Shown: piece after piece, positions 60,942 to 64,000 of the stretch
Position numbering within the stretch: position 1 is the first letter of the stretch
Layout: every line of letters begins with the position of its first letter
NCBI GenBank assembly: GCA_024655885.1
Contig: JANLFN010000007.1
Span: 118,162-182,161, forward strand
From: Eubacteriales bacterium
GTDB taxonomy: Bacteria; Bacillota; Clostridia; Acetivibrionales; JANLFN01
Direction of reading: 5' to 3'
DNA: 64,000 nucleotides
Translations under genes and position numbers: made by a program
Notes under the pieces: model-generated
Database searches by the model: none
Told to the model about the DNA's origin: nothing
Seen by the model: only the letters and a program-made list of their open reading frames with translations

Positions 60942-62183
60942 CTATTTTTCCTTTAACAGCGCATCCTCCGAATATCTATTTGTTACATCCCACAGTATCC
61001 ATTCCTCATACCCGGCATCATATACCGCCTTAATTTGCTGCCTTACCTGCTCTGCTCCATAATGCTGATAGTAGCCTTTCCCAAGCCAAGTAGCGGTGAA
61101 GTCCTGTAAATACGGCCTCACTCTGGCTTTATATCCCTGTACCTTGGAAATCCTGTCCTTTGCTTTAATAAGAGTATTGTACACCACTCCATAGGGGTCG
61201 AAATCCGGTTTGACAAATGTAATCTCGTTTATCACCTGGCCCACAGCATAATGGGAGGGATAGGCCATCGGTGAAATATAGTCGATATCTTTGCCCATAT
61301 ATTCAAGGTATTGGCCGATGTCCTCAGTATCGGCGGGACTTTCGCAAATGATTGCGAAAACATCGGCGGAAAGCTTGACTCCAGGGAGTTCTTTCCTTGC
61401 ATAGGCAAGGAATTCATCGATGGCTTCATATTTTTCTTTCCCTGTATCGCCAAAATTCATTGCCTTTTTGTTACCGTCATTTGCAAATCTCACATAGTCA
61501 AACTGTATTTCATCAAAGCCTTTTTTAACAGCCTCTCTGGCAATCTCGACAATGTATTCCCATGAGTCCTTGTTATAGGGATTTAGCCATGTGAGCCCGT
61601 GATTATCCCTCCATAACCCTCCGCTGGTATTCTTGATTGCAAGGTCCGGCCTCTTGGAGGAAAGGATAGGGTCCTTAAAGCATACCACTCTTCCGATGAT
61701 ATGTATATTATTGTCATGCATTGCCTTCAGCACCTTATCTACATCGTATTTAGGCTGCCAGGCCTTGATTTCTCTTACCGCCGGTATGTCGGACTCATAG
61801 CCTACATAGCCGTCATCATCCTTCACATCTATAACATAGGAATTTATTTCAGTTGTCTTGGCCAGTTCTACGAAATGATTGACTTTGTCCATACTTCCCA
61901 TAGTCCAGCCTGTGAGATACAGGGCTTTTACCTTCAAGCCGTCTCTTCCGTTTTTTTCGGCCTGCTCGGTGTTTTTAGCACTGGGAACGGGTGCCCGATT
62001 TGCGTCGGGATTTGCCGTAGTCTCGGGTGTTACTCCTCCGCCGGTATTATTCTGTATCAGAATAGGGTTATTCCGGTCGCCTTTCGGTTGAGAGCTGTTT
62101 ACAGTAAATGCTATAGTAAGACCTACTGCAACAACAGCCACAATAATTACTGGTACAATGCTTCGAATAAAATTCCTATTCAT
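60942..62183 (-). CDS. DUF4015 putative glycoside hydrolase, membrane-anchored
   Basis: 413 residues. There is an N-terminal membrane anchor (about 10-28) and a Pro/Asn/Thr-rich linker to about 75. Then comes the PF13200 (DUF4015) barrel with KALYLTGWTMGS, YVIDVKDDDGYVGYES, IIGRVVCFKDP, FDEIQFDYVRF and DVFAIICESPADTEDIGQ. The conserved acidic residues in DVKDDDG and QFDYVRF are the likely catalytic ones. The fold resembles GH13-type barrels; the substrate is probably a surface or environmental glycan, not assigned. It is a close paralog of the next gene upstream. Confidence 0.85.
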   Translation of the reverse strand: MNRNFIRSIVPVIIVAVVAVGLTIAFTVNSSQPKGDRNNPILIQNNTGGGVTPETTANPDANRAPVPSAKNTEQAEKNGRDGLKVKALYLTGWTMGSMDKVNHFVELAKTTEINSYVIDVKDDDGYVGYESDIPAVREIKAWQPKYDVDKVLKAMHDNNIHIIGRVVCFKDPILSSKRPDLAIKNTSGGLWRDNHGLTWLNPYNKDSWEYIVEIAREAVKKGFDEIQFDYVRFANDGNKKAMNFGDTGKEKYEAIDEFLAYARKELPGVKLSADVFAIICESPADTEDIGQYLEYMGKDIDYISPMAYPSHYAVGQVINEITFVKPDFDPYGVVYNTLIKAKDRISKVQGYKARVRPYLQDFTATWLGKGYYQHYGAEQVRQQIKAVYDAGYEEWILWDVTNRYSEDALLKEK

Positions 62184-62339
62184 TTTGCCCCCCGTATGCT
62201 TATGTCAGACGTCCCCGGCAATAAAAAGTTCCACTCTCTGCAAAATGATATTATATACATCCTCTATTCAATATATTTCATATATTTATTATAAATATTC
62301 TTGAATTTTTCGTCATAGGAAATCGTTTACAACAATAAA

Positions 62340-62372
62340 AAACAGCCGTGCCAGCAATGATTACGGCTGTTT
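62340..62372 (-). terminator. Terminator after the second DUF4015 gene
   Basis: Perfect 10-bp stem AAACAGCCGT (62340-62349) / ACGGCTGTTT (62363-62372), followed on the minus strand by a T-run. Each paralog therefore has its own unit. Confidence 0.8.
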
Positions 62373-62380
62373 TACAGCTC

Positions 62381-63670
62381 CTACCTTTTTTCAAAAACAT
62401 CTTCCGGGTAAATATTCGAAGGGTTCCAGAGGATCCACTCGTCTCCTCCTGCGTCATATACCGCCTTGATTTGCTGCCTTATTTGCTCCGTTCCATATGT
62501 CTGGTAATACCCCTTTGAGAGCCATGAGGCTGTAAACGCCTGTAAATACGGACGGATTTTGGCGTTATAGCCCTGAACCTTTTCTATTCTGCTCTTAGCC
62601 TTCACAAGGCTGTTATACACCACTTTGTATGGCTCCAAATCTGGGGCAGTAAATTTTACATCATTGATAATCTGTCCTACGCCGTTTCCGTTGATGCCGT
62701 GAGAAGCATTGGCATAATGAGAGGGATATATCATGGGAGATATGTAATCAATGCTCTCACCGACTTTTTCTAACTCCTGTCCTATGCCTTCCACATCCCC
62801 TTTGCTTTCACATATGATTCCGAATACGTCAGCCGATACGGTAGCTCCCATTTCATCATGCAGCTGTTTTTTCGCTGTCTCTAGGAATTTACATATGGTG
62901 TCGGATTTAGACGGCATATTGCTCCCATAGTTCACTTCTGAGTTTTTCGTTGCGGGAAACCTTACATAGTCAAACTGTATCTCATCAAAGCCTTTATTTA
63001 GAGCTTCTTTTCCTATATCAATATTATATTGCCATACCTCTTCCTTGTATGGATTGGTCCATGCAAATTTTCCCTCTTTCCACAATTGGCCGTTGACTTT
63101 TTTAACTGCCAGGTCAGTGCGCTTTTCCGCAAGTACAGGATCCCTAAAGCATACCACTCTGCCAATTACATAAATGTTGTTATCGTGAAGTGTTTTTATA
63201 ACACTTTCAGCATCATAAAGCGGAACCGAATAGTTGGCCATAACCTTTTTTACTTCGGGCAGATCCGTTGCATAGTTTACTTTTCCCGCTTCCTTTACAT
63301 CGATCACTACTGCGTTCAACTCAGTAGCCTTTGACAATTCCACGATTTTGTCAATGACCCTCTTATTTCCCGCAGAATCCCCCGACAGATAGACTGCTCT
63401 GACCTTAACGTCCTTCATCCTTTTTCTATCTTTACTACTTTCCGATGGTTTCTCTTGCTGCTTACCATTATTACCGGCAGAATTTCCAGTTAATCCCGGA
63501 GTTCCAGATGTTGCTGCATTGTTTTTTTGCCCCTCCTGGGTAGTATTCTGCTGTCTATTGTTAAAAAGCTTCTTTCCGGCAAACGGTCCGGCTCCTAAAG
63601 ATACCGCTATTATGCCTATGATTACTATGAATCCTGATGCAGCTATTGCGATTTTCAGTCTTTTTGACAT
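62381..63670 (-). CDS. DUF4015 putative glycoside hydrolase, membrane-anchored (paralog)
   Basis: 429 residues with the same architecture as 60942-62183: N-terminal anchor (about 5-27), Asn/Gly-rich linker to about 85, and a DUF4015 barrel with RAVYLSGDSAGN, VVIDVKEAGKVNYATD, VIGRVVCFRDP, FDEIQFDYVRFPATKN and DVFGIICESKGDVEGIGQ. Small insertions in the loop at 320-335 (SHGINGNGVGQ) distinguish it. The C-terminal GDEWILWNPSNIYPED mirrors EEWILWDVTNRYSED of the paralog. Confidence 0.85.
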   Translation of the reverse strand: MSKRLKIAIAASGFIVIIGIIAVSLGAGPFAGKKLFNNRQQNTTQEGQKNNAATSGTPGLTGNSAGNNGKQQEKPSESSKDRKRMKDVKVRAVYLSGDSAGNKRVIDKIVELSKATELNAVVIDVKEAGKVNYATDLPEVKKVMANYSVPLYDAESVIKTLHDNNIYVIGRVVCFRDPVLAEKRTDLAVKKVNGQLWKEGKFAWTNPYKEEVWQYNIDIGKEALNKGFDEIQFDYVRFPATKNSEVNYGSNMPSKSDTICKFLETAKKQLHDEMGATVSADVFGIICESKGDVEGIGQELEKVGESIDYISPMIYPSHYANASHGINGNGVGQIINDVKFTAPDLEPYKVVYNSLVKAKSRIEKVQGYNAKIRPYLQAFTASWLSKGYYQTYGTEQIRQQIKAVYDAGGDEWILWNPSNIYPEDVFEKR

Positions 63671-63840
63671 AAAAATCTCCCATCTTCTTATTATATTTTA
63701 GGATGTCATAAAAATTGAGCAGTTATGTAAAATAACACTAACTATAAATTTATCAGATATTGGCATTGAAGGCAATATTTCTTTTTATATTTCTATAACC
63801 ATCCGTCATCGATAAGAAAAAACACTTTATAAACAAGAAA

Positions 63841-63866
63841 AAGAAAGATGATATTTCATCTTTCTT
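63841..63866 (-). terminator. Terminator after the tRNA/rRNA transcript
   Basis: Perfect 10-bp stem AAGAAAGATG (63841-63850) / CATCTTTCTT (63857-63866), followed on the minus strand by TTTCTTG. It ends the transcript carrying 5S rRNA and tRNA-Asn. Confidence 0.75.
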
Positions 63867-63867
63867 T

Positions 63868-63943
63868 TGGCTCCTCAAGTAGGACTCGAACCTACGACCC
63901 TGCGGTTAACAGCCGCATGCTCTACCTGCTGAGCTATTGAGGA
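63868..63943 (-). tRNA. tRNA-Asn (GTT)
   Basis: 76 bases with encoded CCA. The cloverleaf is complete: acceptor TCCTCAA / TTGAGGA, D-arm with AGCTCAGC, anticodon loop CTGTTAA (anticodon GTT), T-loop GGTTCGAGTCC. It directly follows a 5S rRNA, a common rRNA-operon tail in Firmicutes. Confidence 0.97.
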
Positions 63944-63950
63944 ATATCAA

Positions 63951-64000
63951 TCTGGCGGCGACCTACTTTCCCGGGCCGCTGCCGGCCAAGTATCATCGGC
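63951..64000 (-). rRNA. 5S rRNA, 3' portion
   Basis: On the minus strand the last 50 bases of a 5S rRNA are present, with the conserved GGAAAGTAGGTCGCCGCCAG end. The 5' part lies beyond the window, so an rRNA operon runs in from that side. Confidence 0.9.

Noticed and set aside
1-64000. CRISPR array, prophage or complete insertion sequence
   Set aside because: No regularly spaced direct repeats, no Cas, integrase, terminase or transposase coding sequence seen.

Overview
The window looks like a chromosomal segment of an anaerobic, spore-forming Clostridia-type Firmicute. Evidence: Shine-Dalgarno-rich starts, the clostridial single-chain PurL, an AdoCbl-dependent ribonucleotide reductase with NrdR boxes, a CIRCE-controlled htpG, guanine and preQ1 riboswitches, a PdaB-type sporulation deacetylase remnant, copper-amine-oxidase-domain surface proteins, and a corrinoid methyl-transfer cluster. 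The species cannot be named from the sequence alone. No prophage, CRISPR array or complete insertion sequence is visible.

Layout. (1) 1-5134: two paralogous exported FAD lipoproteins and one FMN-binding lipoprotein with nearly the same signal peptide. They are followed by two related MerR/GyrI-like regulators, and their promoters have long spacers of the MerR type. (2) 5348-8378: a DoxX-like membrane protein; a small plus-strand operon of FMN-binding lipoprotein, NusG-II protein and Gx-type transporter; and a 3'-truncated pdaB. (3) 8874-17402: an aldo-keto reductase with two Fe-S motifs, asnB, an MFS transporter, a stray asnB fragment, a nucleotidyltransferase-like pair, two nitroreductases, a PNPOx-like protein, and scars of repeats and a probable group II intron. 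(4) 17743-28114: a cell-wall amidase, a GlcD-type flavoenzyme, a surface-glycan block (GT2, a mutase-like flavoprotein, GtrA, two polytopic GT-C-like proteins) and a surface protein. (5) 28236-35589: purL, a LysR regulator, and an XRE-cupin regulator with an acyl-CoA synthetase. (6) 35652-37717: a decayed gas-vesicle-like locus (GvpK, a GvpA domain fused to PH-like and zinc-ribbon modules, and an Hsp20-like gene with an in-frame stop), next to htpG. (7) 39879-47048: an AI-2E-type permease, a lipoprotein, and a BMP-family nucleoside ABC transporter with xpt under a guanine riboswitch. (8) 47442-50851: queT under a preQ1 riboswitch, an NlpC/P60 protein, a HAD protein and small or unknown proteins. 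(9) 51177-58015: an MFS transporter, a UroD-like methyltransferase and a corrinoid protein, divergent from two AT-rich PucR-type regulators across a perfect 16-bp inverted repeat. (10) 58314-64000: nrdJ, two paralogous DUF4015 proteins, tRNA-Asn and the 3' end of a 5S rRNA.

How the parts fit together. Several blocks form recognisable physiological units: purine salvage (riboswitch, xpt, nucleoside ABC transporter) beside de novo purine synthesis; queuosine-precursor uptake; and cobalamin use (corrinoid methyl transfer and NrdJ). The lipoprotein flavoenzyme set suggests electron transfer at the outer face of the membrane. The least familiar parts are the GvpA-PH-zinc-ribbon fusion in its decayed locus, the exported flavoprotein/MerR set whose substrate residues differ from fumarate reductases, and a pair of related structured intergenic elements near 10.2 kb and 46.4 kb.
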